Shown here: positions 9,244 through 18,311 of the stretch, one piece after another | Layout of the letters: each line of letters opens with the position of its first letter | Position numbering within the stretch: position 1 is the first letter of the stretch | Assembly: GCA_020161435.1 (NCBI GenBank) | Contig: JAIUNV010000001.1 | Span: forward strand, 806,001 to 870,000 | Length of the DNA stretch: 64,000 bases | Direction: 5' to 3' | From: Bacteroidota bacterium | GTDB lineage: Bacteria; Bacteroidota; Bacteroidia; Chitinophagales; Chitinophagaceae | Program-made: the position numbers and the translations under genes | The notes under the pieces: model-generated | Seen by the model: only the letters and a program-made list of their open reading frames with translations | The model's database searches: none | Told to the model about the DNA's origin: nothing

Positions 9244-10644
9244 TTACAACGTTTTTGAAACGCCAATTTTCACACCGTAATCTATAAGGTGCTCACGTAC
9301 AGGGTAACTGCGTACGGCACCGGGCAACAACTGATAACGGATTTGCGGACCCACTTGCCAGCTGATTCCTTTTTTGCCATTGAACTGCATAAACGCTTCA
9401 ATACCTGTATTGATATTCCATTTGCGCAGCAGCGATGGTTGCTTTACATAATTGCGGTAGTCTGCCGAAATTAACCAGGATTGCTGGCCAATATTGTATG
9501 TGGGTTGAATAGAAGCTGCCACCACAAACCTTGCGTTTTTAAAATCAGCCATACTCAATTCAAATCCGATTGGGGCACTCAGTTGCATCAGCTGATTGCT
9601 CATTTCGATTGGCATTCCGGTGGCTACCGTACTTACATCTGTCATCATCATTAAGGTATCAACACGCTGGCCCTGATCCATCATAAGCACAGCTGGTTGC
9701 CTTGTAGTTGTGTTGTAGGCTTCAATGGCATAGCGGCGATAGTTGGCCTGCAAGCCCACTTTCACTTTCAAGTTTTCTGTAATGCGGTAGGCAAATGATA
9801 CGCCGGCTTCTACGCCGGTTTTAGGTCTGTGCTGTACCATACTGCCCAGGGTTATACTGGTGGCCGGAGTGAGCATGTTGGCCAGCTGGCTTTTTTCTTC
9901 TGATAGTAAACGGTAGCTAAAGCTGGGCGTAGCATAATACTGTACACTCCAGCGTCCTTTTTTGGCTGCCATTTTTTGAAGGGCAGCTGCCAGTACAGGG
10001 CTGTTTTGAGCCGTGGTAAGCTCAGGAAAAATGCCTGGAGTTTCGTTGCGTTCCTCTTTAGGGGAAATTGAGTTTATGGAAGACCCGGTAACGATAGATT
10101 CGCCTGCAGTGAGCGTTGACAATGACAATGGCTGCCATTCTTCTGCTGTCGTAAGTGCAACATCAGATTGCGGTATGCCCGTTTGGTTAATCACATTTGC
10201 AGACTCAACAGTTGATGCGGCGGCGGTAGTATTTGCATCCATCAAATTACTGGTATCTACTAAAGATGCTGGTTCCGAATTGTCCGATGTTGCCATTGCA
10301 TGTGGTGCATGTATAATAGCCTGATGTGTGTTTTCATAAGCAGGTTCAATTTGCCTGCCAGCCACTTTGAATGCAGCTGCCCTTGCCGCCGGTGCAGTTT
10401 TTTGCTGCGCAGCAGTAAGTGGTTTTATGGTAAACAAATCTTTATCGGGCTGAAAGAAAAGCAGCGCTGCCAACACAAGGGCACCTGTAAATACTGCGCC
10501 AAAGTTTAATGCGGGCCATTGCTTATCGCCATGTAATTCTTTGTTGATGTTTCGCCATACCCTGTCCGACGGATACATGCGAAGGTCGTCTGCCGATTCC
10601 GACAGTAAACCCTCCAACTCGTCGTGGTATTGCTTGTTCATCAT
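9244..10644 (-). CDS. single-pass membrane protein, putative anti-sigma-linked, barrel-like C-terminus
   Basis: 466 aa. The N-terminal ~45 residues (HDELEGLLSESADDLRMYP and PSDRVWRNINKELHG) look like the cytoplasmic part of Bacteroidota sigma-linked membrane proteins. One transmembrane helix lies at about 46-64, then a low-complexity Thr/Ala/Ser linker to ~220, then alternating beta-strands to the end that resemble an outer-membrane beta-barrel or PorT-like domain. It lies 60 bases downstream of an ECF sigma gene in the same direction, which is the main support for a regulatory link. The function is inferred, not shown. Confidence 0.6.
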   Translation of the reverse strand: MMNKQYHDELEGLLSESADDLRMYPSDRVWRNINKELHGDKQWPALNFGAVFTGALVLAALLFFQPDKDLFTIKPLTAAQQKTAPAARAAAFKVAGRQIEPAYENTHQAIIHAPHAMATSDNSEPASLVDTSNLMDANTTAAASTVESANVINQTGIPQSDVALTTAEEWQPLSLSTLTAGESIVTGSSINSISPKEERNETPGIFPELTTAQNSPVLAAALQKMAAKKGRWSVQYYATPSFSYRLLSEEKSQLANMLTPATSITLGSMVQHRPKTGVEAGVSFAYRITENLKVKVGLQANYRRYAIEAYNTTTRQPAVLMMDQGQRVDTLMMMTDVSTVATGMPIEMSNQLMQLSAPIGFELSMADFKNARFVVAASIQPTYNIGQQSWLISADYRNYVKQPSLLRKWNINTGIEAFMQFNGKKGISWQVGPQIRYQLLPGAVRSYPVREHLIDYGVKIGVSKTL

Positions 10645-10704
10645 AGCAGTGTTCTTGTCTCTTTATCTTTTACTGTTTGCAAGTAGCATCGCTGCCGGAG
10701 TCAG

Positions 10705-11277
10705 TTAGCTAAAGGCAATTATTGCATCTGGCTGTAGTGTTGGTTTATCGAGAATATTGCGTTTCACCAGCATTTGCTCCAGCATGGCCTTGGCTCTGGT
10801 ATATTGGCTTCGGCTGGTACTCTCGCCTATGTCCAGCATTTCTCCAATTTCCTTATGACTAAATCCTTCTATAGCATACAGGTTGAGCACAGTGCGATAA
10901 CCCGTAGGCAGTATGCGGATACATTCTACCACTTGCTTGGCCTGCAATATCGAAGGAATGTTATCTCTCGATTGTGCTTCCATAGCATGGTCTATATCCA
11001 GGGCGTCATTAAATTTTTTGTTGCGTTTCAACACGTTGATACAAGTGTGTACCACTATGCGCCGTATCCAACCTTCAAATGCACCTTTGAATTGGAAAGT
11101 GTGTATCTGAGAAAAAATCTTAATAAAGCCCTCTTGCAACATGTCTTCTGCATCTTCTCTTGAATGCGCAAACCGATAACATACCGCCAGCATTTTAGGG
11201 CTGTACCTGTTGTACAGTTCCCTTTGGGCCAGTGGGTTGTTATCAATACATCCTGCAATGAGAAGTTCTTCGGTCAT
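10705..11277 (-). CDS. ECF-type RNA polymerase sigma factor
   Basis: 190 aa from MTEELLIAGC; this start is preferred because the upstream extension has no family similarity. Region 2 (about 20-85) includes SREDAEDMLQEGFIKIFSQ and WIRRIVVHTCINVLKR; region 4 (about 120-175) includes LPTGYRTVLNLYAIEGFSHKEIGEMLDIGESTSRSQ split over a helix-turn-helix. Sigma-70 family, extracytoplasmic-function type. The next gene downstream on the same strand is a likely membrane partner that may hold the sigma factor inactive. Confidence 0.93.
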   Translation of the reverse strand: MTEELLIAGCIDNNPLAQRELYNRYSPKMLAVCYRFAHSREDAEDMLQEGFIKIFSQIHTFQFKGAFEGWIRRIVVHTCINVLKRNKKFNDALDIDHAMEAQSRDNIPSILQAKQVVECIRILPTGYRTVLNLYAIEGFSHKEIGEMLDIGESTSRSQYTRAKAMLEQMLVKRNILDKPTLQPDAIIAFS

Positions 11278-11396
11278 GTGTAGCTGTTGGTCAACTACAC
11301 TAATGTAGACATTTTTTGCCCTTATCTGCTGCAAGACAGCAAAAAAACACATAGAAAATGGCTGGTGCCGAAGGAATTAGCATTTCTGTAAAAAGC

Positions 11397-11425
11397 AAAA
11401 GGCCCGCCTTTTGAGCGGACCTTTT
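11397..11425 (-). terminator. terminator of the TonB receptor gene
   Basis: AAAAGGCCCGC-CTTTTGA-GCGGACCTTTT, an 11-bp stem with one mismatch. On the minus strand it ends in a T-run and lies 22 bases after the receptor stop codon. Confidence 0.75.
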
Positions 11426-11447
11426 AAGTGCACAGCAAATCTGCCTG

Positions 11448-13685
11448 CTACAAGCTGGCTCTAAGTGATACAATGATGCTTCGGCCAGGTGCTGAAAAAC
11501 CCGATGCAAATACACGGTAGTTGCGGTCGGTAATGTTTTCCAGTGCGGCTTGCAGGCTCAGCTTGGGAGATAATTGATATTGCCCCCGAATGTTGAGCGT
11601 TGCCCATGAAGGCATGCCATCGGCTGTGGCATACTGGGCATTGTCTTCACCATCGGGGTTGTAGTCTTTAATTTTCTTCCAGCCATTGTACATGGCCCAC
11701 ACCTCTGCACTCCAGCGGTTGGCATTATAGCGCAGGCTGGTACGGCCATACACCGGCGGTATATGATCCAACGGAACCTCTGTGCCATTGGGCTTTGTGT
11801 AAATTCCTTTTGTAAAGTTGATGGTGCTGTACAATTCCCAACCCTGTGCCGGCACCAAGGTTACCGCAGCATTGAAACCATAGAGGCCTGCTTTGGCATT
11901 GTTTTGTGCAGCCAGTGTTTGGTATTTCACGCCGTTGTATACTGTTGAGTCCTGACCATTTACCCGAAACTTATCTTTTACAATGGCATCCTTAAACCAA
12001 GTGTAATACACCGATGCATCGAAACGCAACCATTTGCCTGCTTTTACATTGATGCCCAACTCTGGTGAGATGGTTTTCTCTGGTTTGATATCGGGGTTGG
12101 GTACCACCAACTGCCGGCTGGCGGTACTACTTTCAAATATCTTGGTGAGGTCATCAATGTTGGGCGAACGGAAGCCGGTGGCTACCCCAGCGTTAAAGCG
12201 GAGATTTTTGACAGGAATAAACACGAGGCCCAGATTGCCACTTACACCCACCGGATTTTGTTTGAGGTTGGTGAATGGACGGAACGCCGTGTTGTTGTCG
12301 ATTACAGTACTGTTGAGCCAGGTAGACTGTACCCGGATGCCATCGTTCAATACCCATTTGTCGTTTGTAAACTTGTACAAATGCTGTGCATAAATACCCA
12401 GTGAGTTATACTTGTTTTTTTCGGGATAACGGGTGTCGAGGCTGCCAGTGGCACCGGTATTGATGTTGAGGGTAAATGCCCTGGAGCGTACATCGTTTAA
12501 CTGTAGGTCGATACCGGTGTGCAGTTCGTGTCGCCCCCAGTTTTTCTTAAGATCAGCGTACAAACCAGCCACTTTCACCCGTTCAATGCGGTTTTGCCGG
12601 TTGAGGTTGTTTCTGTCTCGCTGATAACGGCTTTCTTCAATATCCTGATAGCTGGCCGTAATCCGCAACTGATTGAAAAAACCTTTGAGCTGCGCATCGA
12701 ATGTGTAGCTGAACAGGTTGCGTTTTTGCGGCCCGTAATACCATTCCGCAAACCGCAGATTGCCATTGCGAACATCTTGCAAACGATCGTAACGGGGCAC
12801 ATCGCTGCTGTTGCTCAACTGAATGTTGAGGGTATGCGATTGTTTATCGTTGGGCCGGTACAATAGTTTACCCAACACATCCCACTGCTGATAACCGCTG
12901 AATTTCTGGATCCGGTCATCGTTGTTTTTTACAATGCTGTCTACACCATTGATGCGTTGCACATAAGTCGATCGTCGACCGAAATTGGGATACTTGTCAG
13001 GATAGTTGTTGCCCATCCGTGGATCGTCAAAATCGCTATAGGTAAAACTGATAATAGCGCCCCATTTTTGTCCGCCAATGCTCACATCGGCATGACCGGT
13101 CTTTTCCTGGTTGGCACTGGTGTAGCGTACAAAGCCATTGCCGCTTACTACCGTTTTGCCGGCCACTTTCGACAGCGTAGGGTCTTTGGTTTTAAAAGCC
13201 ACTACACCACCCAAGGCATCGCTGCCGTACAGCGTAGAGCCGGGGCCATACAGTACTTCTACCCGTTCGAGCATGTTTTGATCGATGGTGATGACGTTTT
13301 GTAAATGCCCACTTCGATAAATGGCATTGTTCATTCGCACTCCATCCAGCACCAGTAATACCCGGCTTGCCTCAAAACCACGAATGACAGGGCTACTGCC
13401 ACCTTGCTGGCTCTTTTGCACAAATACATTGCCCGTTGCCTGCAGCAAGTCGCCGGTATTTTGTGTATTGACCCGCTTGATGAAGTCTTTGCTAACGATG
13501 TCTACCTTTTGTACCACGTTTCTTTTTCGTTCAGGAAACTTGGTAGCCGTTATCAGCACTTCTTGCAGGCTGGTATCGCCTTCCGGTTGGTATACCGTTT
13601 TCTTTTTTTGCGCATGTACCATACTGGCTGCCAACAGCAAGCCCGATAGTACTGCAATATTTTTCCAATAAGTAGTTGGTTGCAT
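11448..13685 (-). CDS. TonB-dependent receptor, haem/haemoglobin type
   Basis: 745 aa from MQPTTYWKNIAVLSGLLLAA, which gives a clean signal peptide ending VHAQ. A TonB-box-like stretch (LQEVLITATKFPE) is followed by the plug (about 50-165, SSPVIRGFEASRVLLVLDGVR, VEVLYGPGSTLYGSDALGG) and a 22-strand barrel ending with a terminal aromatic-rich strand. FRSPNIDDL and NPDIKPEKT resemble the FRAP and NPNL boxes of haem/haemoglobin receptors, which suggests haem or haemophore uptake. No SusD partner is adjacent. Substrate is inferred only from motifs. Confidence 0.85.
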   Translation of the reverse strand: MQPTTYWKNIAVLSGLLLAASMVHAQKKKTVYQPEGDTSLQEVLITATKFPERKRNVVQKVDIVSKDFIKRVNTQNTGDLLQATGNVFVQKSQQGGSSPVIRGFEASRVLLVLDGVRMNNAIYRSGHLQNVITIDQNMLERVEVLYGPGSTLYGSDALGGVVAFKTKDPTLSKVAGKTVVSGNGFVRYTSANQEKTGHADVSIGGQKWGAIISFTYSDFDDPRMGNNYPDKYPNFGRRSTYVQRINGVDSIVKNNDDRIQKFSGYQQWDVLGKLLYRPNDKQSHTLNIQLSNSSDVPRYDRLQDVRNGNLRFAEWYYGPQKRNLFSYTFDAQLKGFFNQLRITASYQDIEESRYQRDRNNLNRQNRIERVKVAGLYADLKKNWGRHELHTGIDLQLNDVRSRAFTLNINTGATGSLDTRYPEKNKYNSLGIYAQHLYKFTNDKWVLNDGIRVQSTWLNSTVIDNNTAFRPFTNLKQNPVGVSGNLGLVFIPVKNLRFNAGVATGFRSPNIDDLTKIFESSTASRQLVVPNPDIKPEKTISPELGINVKAGKWLRFDASVYYTWFKDAIVKDKFRVNGQDSTVYNGVKYQTLAAQNNAKAGLYGFNAAVTLVPAQGWELYSTINFTKGIYTKPNGTEVPLDHIPPVYGRTSLRYNANRWSAEVWAMYNGWKKIKDYNPDGEDNAQYATADGMPSWATLNIRGQYQLSPKLSLQAALENITDRNYRVFASGFSAPGRSIIVSLRASL

Positions 13686-13805
13686 GTAGTAATACATATA
13701 TGTAACCATACACGACGCCATACAGGTTCGCCGTGTATCGTTGTGAAAGAATACAATGAGCTTATGCTGCTGTTTTGCAGGTATTCAGCAACTACAGCAG
13801 CGACT

Positions 13806-14348
13806 TTACATTAAAAGAAAAGAAGCAACAACGCTGGGTGGTTGCTCTGGCGTAAGGCCAAAGCCTTTGCTCAAAGGGCTATGTTTAAAACAGCCATAAA
13901 TGAAAGCTGTTGGAGACTCATGATACGCTGCATAACTGAAGATAGAAAGTGGTGCAGAACTGCCCATGGCTGCATACAACAGTAAGGCAGATTGTCCGTA
14001 ATGATGCTGTGTATTCTTTTGTTGTAAGGATTCAAAAAAAGACAGCAATGCTTTTTCTTCATCATCAAACAAACCTGTAAAAATGCTGATGTTGCCTTGC
14101 TGTTGTTGTGTTTTGATATCAAACATTCTGTTTTGATACCTGATTTCTTTGCCGGGTTTTATCCAGCTGTATTCATGGGCTGCAAGCCGCAACTCCACCA
14201 AGTGTGTTTCATGCAGTTTTCGTTCCATCGCTTCGCGGATGGCGTGCCTTTCGGCCCAAAACATAATGGTAAGAATATACGGCATGGCCGTTGCCACTAA
14301 AAGCAACAGCAATACGCTATACCTGCTTATTGTACGAAGCCGGTGCAT
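13806..14348 (-). CDS. hypothetical membrane-anchored protein
   Basis: 180 aa from MHRLRTISRYSVLLLLL. One N-terminal transmembrane or uncleaved signal segment (about 10-32) is followed by an extracytoplasmic domain with ERKLHETHLVELRL and IKPGKEIRYQNRMFDI, a pattern seen in Bacteroidota proteins of unknown function. Its ATG overlaps the TGA of the upstream haem-binding gene (TGATG), so the two are probably translationally coupled. No function is assigned. Confidence 0.7.
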   Translation of the reverse strand: MHRLRTISRYSVLLLLLVATAMPYILTIMFWAERHAIREAMERKLHETHLVELRLAAHEYSWIKPGKEIRYQNRMFDIKTQQQQGNISIFTGLFDDEEKALLSFFESLQQKNTQHHYGQSALLLYAAMGSSAPLSIFSYAAYHESPTAFIYGCFKHSPLSKGFGLTPEQPPSVVASFLLM

Positions 14349-14869
14349 CAAGGTTTGGCCTGCAATTCTTTGCGGGCAGCTTTGGCCCAGTCGACAATCA
14401 TTTTTTGTTGTGCAACAGTCAGCTTGGCTTCGCCATGAATGATCGTGTATGATTTCAAAGGCATTTCACCACTTTCTACGGTTTCTATCACTTCGTCCAA
14501 TTTATGATCTTGACGAAGCGCAACAGTGGGATAGCGATCGTTGGCTTTAACCAATGCAAAATCTTGAAAGTTGAGGTGTCCTTTGCCTTCGTTAATATGA
14601 TCTTTCAACCACCAGCCTACAGGTTGCAAATTGCTGTACCAGAGGTAGTTGGTAAAGTTGCTGTGGCAATCGTAACAAGCGGTTTTCAGTAAGGCATGCA
14701 CAGTATCGGGCACGGTTACCACCTTGCTGATGTCGTTGGTCATATCCATGCTCTGGTTGTTTTTACCGGGCTGTATAAATTGCATGCCCAACAGGATAAT
14801 CAACAATATCATGAGGATGCGTTTAACCCAGTTTTTTTTGGGTGCGGCGGCAGTAGGCTTGTTTTCCAT
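14348..14869 (-). CDS. haem-binding domain protein (CxxCH, cytochrome-like)
   Basis: 173 aa. A transmembrane anchor (about 17-33) precedes a periplasmic domain with one CxxCH haem c motif (CYDCHS, Cys65/Cys68/His69), then YLWYSNLQPVGWWLKDHI and the EMPLKSYTIIHGEAKL segment that typify the Haem_bd family (PF14376). These small cytochrome-like proteins occur near redox or haem genes. A distal Met (GEMPLKSY) may be the sixth ligand. Coupled to the next gene by TGATG. Confidence 0.88.
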   Translation of the reverse strand: MENKPTAAAPKKNWVKRILMILLIILLGMQFIQPGKNNQSMDMTNDISKVVTVPDTVHALLKTACYDCHSNFTNYLWYSNLQPVGWWLKDHINEGKGHLNFQDFALVKANDRYPTVALRQDHKLDEVIETVESGEMPLKSYTIIHGEAKLTVAQQKMIVDWAKAARKELQAKP

Positions 14870-15022
14870 ACAGAGGTTTTTAGCTACACAATATTACGGC
14901 ATATAGGTGGGCAATATTGTCCGTTCGTGTATAAGACTCTGTTTGCGTTTGCATACATTCGCTACCGCCTGATGGCCGCTGTAGCCATTGGCGTCTAAAA
15001 CATAAGCTTCAATCAAATACTC

Positions 15023-17191
15023 ATGAGAAAGTTCGTTCCCATGCTGCTGCTGGCAGCACTCGGCGGATCATCGGCCATGGCCCAGCAGGCATTTACAAAA
15101 GACAACCTGCTGAAAAACCAATTGCCCGCCAATTTTTACAATGCTCCTGTGCAAGTGCTGGAGTGGCTCGACGATGAGAAGGTGATCTTGTATGGTAAAC
15201 CTGCACCGGACAGTGCGGCACGGCCATACATTTTGGAAATAAAAACCGGTAAAACCATGGCGCCGGCCGCCGATTATAAAATGCCTTCGCAGCGCCGGCC
15301 AGAGCAACCACTGTTCATCAAAAACAACGACATTTTTTTGCGCAGCACAGCTGGTGAAAAACAACTGACGTTTGACAAGGCGGTGGAGAAAAATCCAACT
15401 TTCAGCCCCGACGAAAAGTTTGTGGCCTTTACCCGCAACAATGATTTGTATACGGTAGAAGTAGCCAGCGGCAAAGAAACCCGCCTTACCAAGGATGGTA
15501 CCGATTTGATTTTGAACGGCTATGCCAGCTGGGTGTATTGGGAGGAAATTTTTGGTCGCCCCACGGCCTTCCGTGCTTTTTGGTGGAGCCCCGATAGCAA
15601 GACGCTTGCTTACATGCGTTTTGATCAAAGCCGTATTAACATGTTTCCGCTGTACAACGCCGATGGCAGCCACGGCAGCCTCGAAGAAACCCGCTACCCC
15701 AAGGCCGGCGACCCCAACCCCGATGTAAAACTCGGTTTTGTACAAGCCACCGGCGGCAGCACTACCTGGGTTGATTTCAACAGTGCGGTAGACCACCAAC
15801 TGGGCTGGCCCGAATGGAAACCCGATGGCAGTGCCTTGTATGTACAGTGGCAAAACCGCGGTCAGGATTCACTCCGCATGTTTGCGGTCAATCCGAAAGA
15901 TGCTTCTAAAAAAGAAGTGTATTTCGAAACACAAAAAACATGGATTAGCCTGGATGAAGCAGATGACCGGCTTACGTTTATCAACGGCGGTGCCGACATG
16001 ATTATCATGAGCGACAAAAGCGGCTGGAAGCATTTTGCCGTGTACAGCAGCGATGGTGTGTTTAAAAACAACATCACCAACGGCAACTTTACCGTGCAGG
16101 AAGTATTGGGCCTCGATGAAAAAACGAAAACGCTGTACATCAGGGTTCGTGGCAAAGATGGTTTTGCACGGAGTGATATTTATGCAGCTTCGTTGGATGG
16201 TCAAAAAATGACCCGCCTTACGTTTGGCAACTACAACCACAGCCGCCCTGTGTTTTCGCCCAACTACAAATACCTCATTACTTCTTACAGCAACATAGCC
16301 GACCCTGGCGGTATGGCTATTGTGAACAATCAAGGTAAGCTGGTACGTGAGCTGAGCAAAACTGCCGGCAGTGCCATGAGCAATTATACACTTGCCAAAA
16401 CAGAACTCATCTTCATTAAAAGTGCTGATGGTAAATATGATTTGCCGGCCATCGTTACCTATCCAACCAATTATGTAGCGGGCAAAAAATATCCCATGCT
16501 GGTAAATGTGTATGGTGGCCCCGATGCCTCACAAGTAACCGATGCATGGCAGTGGAATGGCCAGCGGCAGTGGTATGCCAGCGAAGGCCTGCTGCAGGTT
16601 ACTTTCGACAATCGTGCCAGTGGTCATTTTGGCAAAGCTGCCATTGGAGAAATCCATCGCCAGCTGGGTATTCTGGAAATTGAAGACTTCCGCACCATGG
16701 CCAAATACTTCATTGATAAGGGCATGGCCGATCCAACAAAAGTGTGCATCACCGGCTTTAGCTTCGGTGGCTACATGAGCTGTATGGCACTTACCTATGC
16801 CAGCGATGTATTTACACATGGCATGGCAGGTGGCAGCGTAACGGACTGGCATTTGTACGACAGCCACTACACCGAACGCTTTATGGATACCCCCGGCGAA
16901 AACCCGGAGGGCTACAAGAAAACCAGTGTGATGCAGTATGTAGACAAATACAAAGGCATGCTGCAAATTGTACATGGTACCATGGACGATAACGTGCACA
17001 TGCAAAACAGCATTCAGCTCATTGGTGCCTTGCAAGACAAGGGTAAAGACTTTGAATTCATGTTGTATCCAAACGGCCGTCACGGATGGGGATTTATGCC
17101 TGCCCGCAACAACCACTTCACCAATTTGAAAACGAAGTTCATTTACCAGCATTTGCTGGAGAAAGAAGTGCCAAAAGAGATATTGAGGTAA
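15023..17191 (+). CDS. S9 family peptidase, dipeptidyl peptidase IV-like
   Basis: 722 aa with signal peptide 1-20 (ends AMAQ). The N-terminal region (about 40-480) is the DPP IV beta-propeller, including the WVYWEEIFGR segment with the Glu pair that binds the peptide amino terminus. The C-terminal alpha/beta-hydrolase has Ser580 in GFSFGGY, Asp655/656 in HGTMDDNVH and His687 in NGRHGWG; spacing agrees with known DPP IV enzymes. It would release X-Pro or X-Ala dipeptides in the periplasm or outside. Near-consensus -7 box TACATTCG at 14954-14961. Confidence 0.95.
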   Translation: MRKFVPMLLLAALGGSSAMAQQAFTKDNLLKNQLPANFYNAPVQVLEWLDDEKVILYGKPAPDSAARPYILEIKTGKTMAPAADYKMPSQRRPEQPLFIKNNDIFLRSTAGEKQLTFDKAVEKNPTFSPDEKFVAFTRNNDLYTVEVASGKETRLTKDGTDLILNGYASWVYWEEIFGRPTAFRAFWWSPDSKTLAYMRFDQSRINMFPLYNADGSHGSLEETRYPKAGDPNPDVKLGFVQATGGSTTWVDFNSAVDHQLGWPEWKPDGSALYVQWQNRGQDSLRMFAVNPKDASKKEVYFETQKTWISLDEADDRLTFINGGADMIIMSDKSGWKHFAVYSSDGVFKNNITNGNFTVQEVLGLDEKTKTLYIRVRGKDGFARSDIYAASLDGQKMTRLTFGNYNHSRPVFSPNYKYLITSYSNIADPGGMAIVNNQGKLVRELSKTAGSAMSNYTLAKTELIFIKSADGKYDLPAIVTYPTNYVAGKKYPMLVNVYGGPDASQVTDAWQWNGQRQWYASEGLLQVTFDNRASGHFGKAAIGEIHRQLGILEIEDFRTMAKYFIDKGMADPTKVCITGFSFGGYMSCMALTYASDVFTHGMAGGSVTDWHLYDSHYTERFMDTPGENPEGYKKTSVMQYVDKYKGMLQIVHGTMDDNVHMQNSIQLIGALQDKGKDFEFMLYPNGRHGWGFMPARNNHFTNLKTKFIYQHLLEKEVPKEILR

Positions 17192-17206
17192 TGCACAGTT
17201 TGTGCA

Positions 17207-17240
17207 ACAAAAAAGGCCTTCCGATTCGGAAGGCTTTTTT
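17207..17240. terminator. bidirectional terminator after the DPP IV gene
   Basis: AAAAAAGGCCTTCCG-ATT-CGGAAGGCTTTTTT, nearly perfect stem with A/T tracts both sides; it serves the convergent genes on either side. Confidence 0.88.
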
Positions 17241-17246
17241 ATTTAC

Positions 17247-18170
17247 TTAAGTTGTTACAATCAATACGGTGAGCAATCCGCCTAGCAGTAAATACACGCC
17301 AACAATCAGATACGGCATTCGTTTTCCGGCCTTGTAATCTTTGATAAATGCGGCACGGGTAGCATCATGGCCACGTACTTGCTGCAATGCGGCTACCAGT
17401 TTTTTGTCATGATTGACAGACATGAAAATGATGGACTGATCTTGTGGATCATCTTCTGCCAGTTGATACACAAACACCGGATGATGCTTTGCAACCACAT
17501 TTACGGCTTCATAAAAATAGCTGCTTTGCGAACGATATTCTTTAGGCAAAGACTGCAAGCTGTCTTTAAAAGTTTCGTAAGAAATATTACCGGCTGTTGT
17601 TTGAATAAAGTGAAGTGTTTTGGTGTGGCGATTGTGCATTACCGCTGTGCTATCATAGATTAATTGAAGCTGGCTGGTTAGCAGTGTGTTGAATGCTGGA
17701 TGAGGCATGGCTTTTGCCGGCCATGCATCCCAAGCAGCAAAGCCATTGCGGAAAGAATAATGCTGTAATGGAAAAGCTGCATTGATGCGTTCACTCAACA
17801 AAACATAAGACTTCAGTAGTAGCGCTTCATTCAAAATTGTATACACCGTGCTGTCTGCAACTGCCATCAAAGGCCACGATTCTTTTTTGTTCTTGTACAA
17901 TCGCAAAGCATTGGCATCCTGCATGATGCTAAACCTTGAGCCGCTGTAGTGATTCGCATTGTGGCGCAGCAACGTATCTGTAAAACTAACGGCAGGACCT
18001 GTACCGGCTTTGTCGTAAAAGATACCAATGGAATAAACAAAAGCTGTATCTGGTGTCAGTTGTACCAAATGTTGTTGGTTCTTTTTGCCTGTTTGAAAAA
18101 AGACGGGCTGTGCATGCAGGCAAGCCGCATTTACCAATACAAAAACCACTATACCCGAAACAAGTTTCAT
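17247..18170 (-). CDS. hypothetical secreted/membrane protein
   Basis: 307 aa from MKLVSGIVVFVLVNAACLHAQ, a good signal peptide; the longer open frame upstream has no coding character. The middle is soluble and mostly helical. A C-terminal transmembrane helix (MPYLIVGVYLLLGGLLTVLIV) ends almost at the stop codon, giving a tail-anchored exported topology. I do not recognise the family. Confidence 0.7.
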   Translation of the reverse strand: MKLVSGIVVFVLVNAACLHAQPVFFQTGKKNQQHLVQLTPDTAFVYSIGIFYDKAGTGPAVSFTDTLLRHNANHYSGSRFSIMQDANALRLYKNKKESWPLMAVADSTVYTILNEALLLKSYVLLSERINAAFPLQHYSFRNGFAAWDAWPAKAMPHPAFNTLLTSQLQLIYDSTAVMHNRHTKTLHFIQTTAGNISYETFKDSLQSLPKEYRSQSSYFYEAVNVVAKHHPVFVYQLAEDDPQDQSIIFMSVNHDKKLVAALQQVRGHDATRAAFIKDYKAGKRMPYLIVGVYLLLGGLLTVLIVTT

Positions 18171-18258
18171 ACGCTTACAGTGCTGGTATATAAATGTAAA
18201 TGCGACCTGATAGCGGAGCATGAGAAATTGTATAAATGGCAAGGATGATGGACAATAA

Positions 18259-18290
18259 AAACGGCAGTACGCAAACCCGTACTGCCGTTT
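18259..18290 (-). terminator. terminator of the M28 peptidase gene
   Basis: AAACGGCAGTACG...CGTACTGCCGTTT, perfect 13-bp stem, followed on the minus strand by TTTTAT. Confidence 0.85.
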
Positions 18291-18311
18291 GATGCATGGA
18301 GTAAATAAGTT

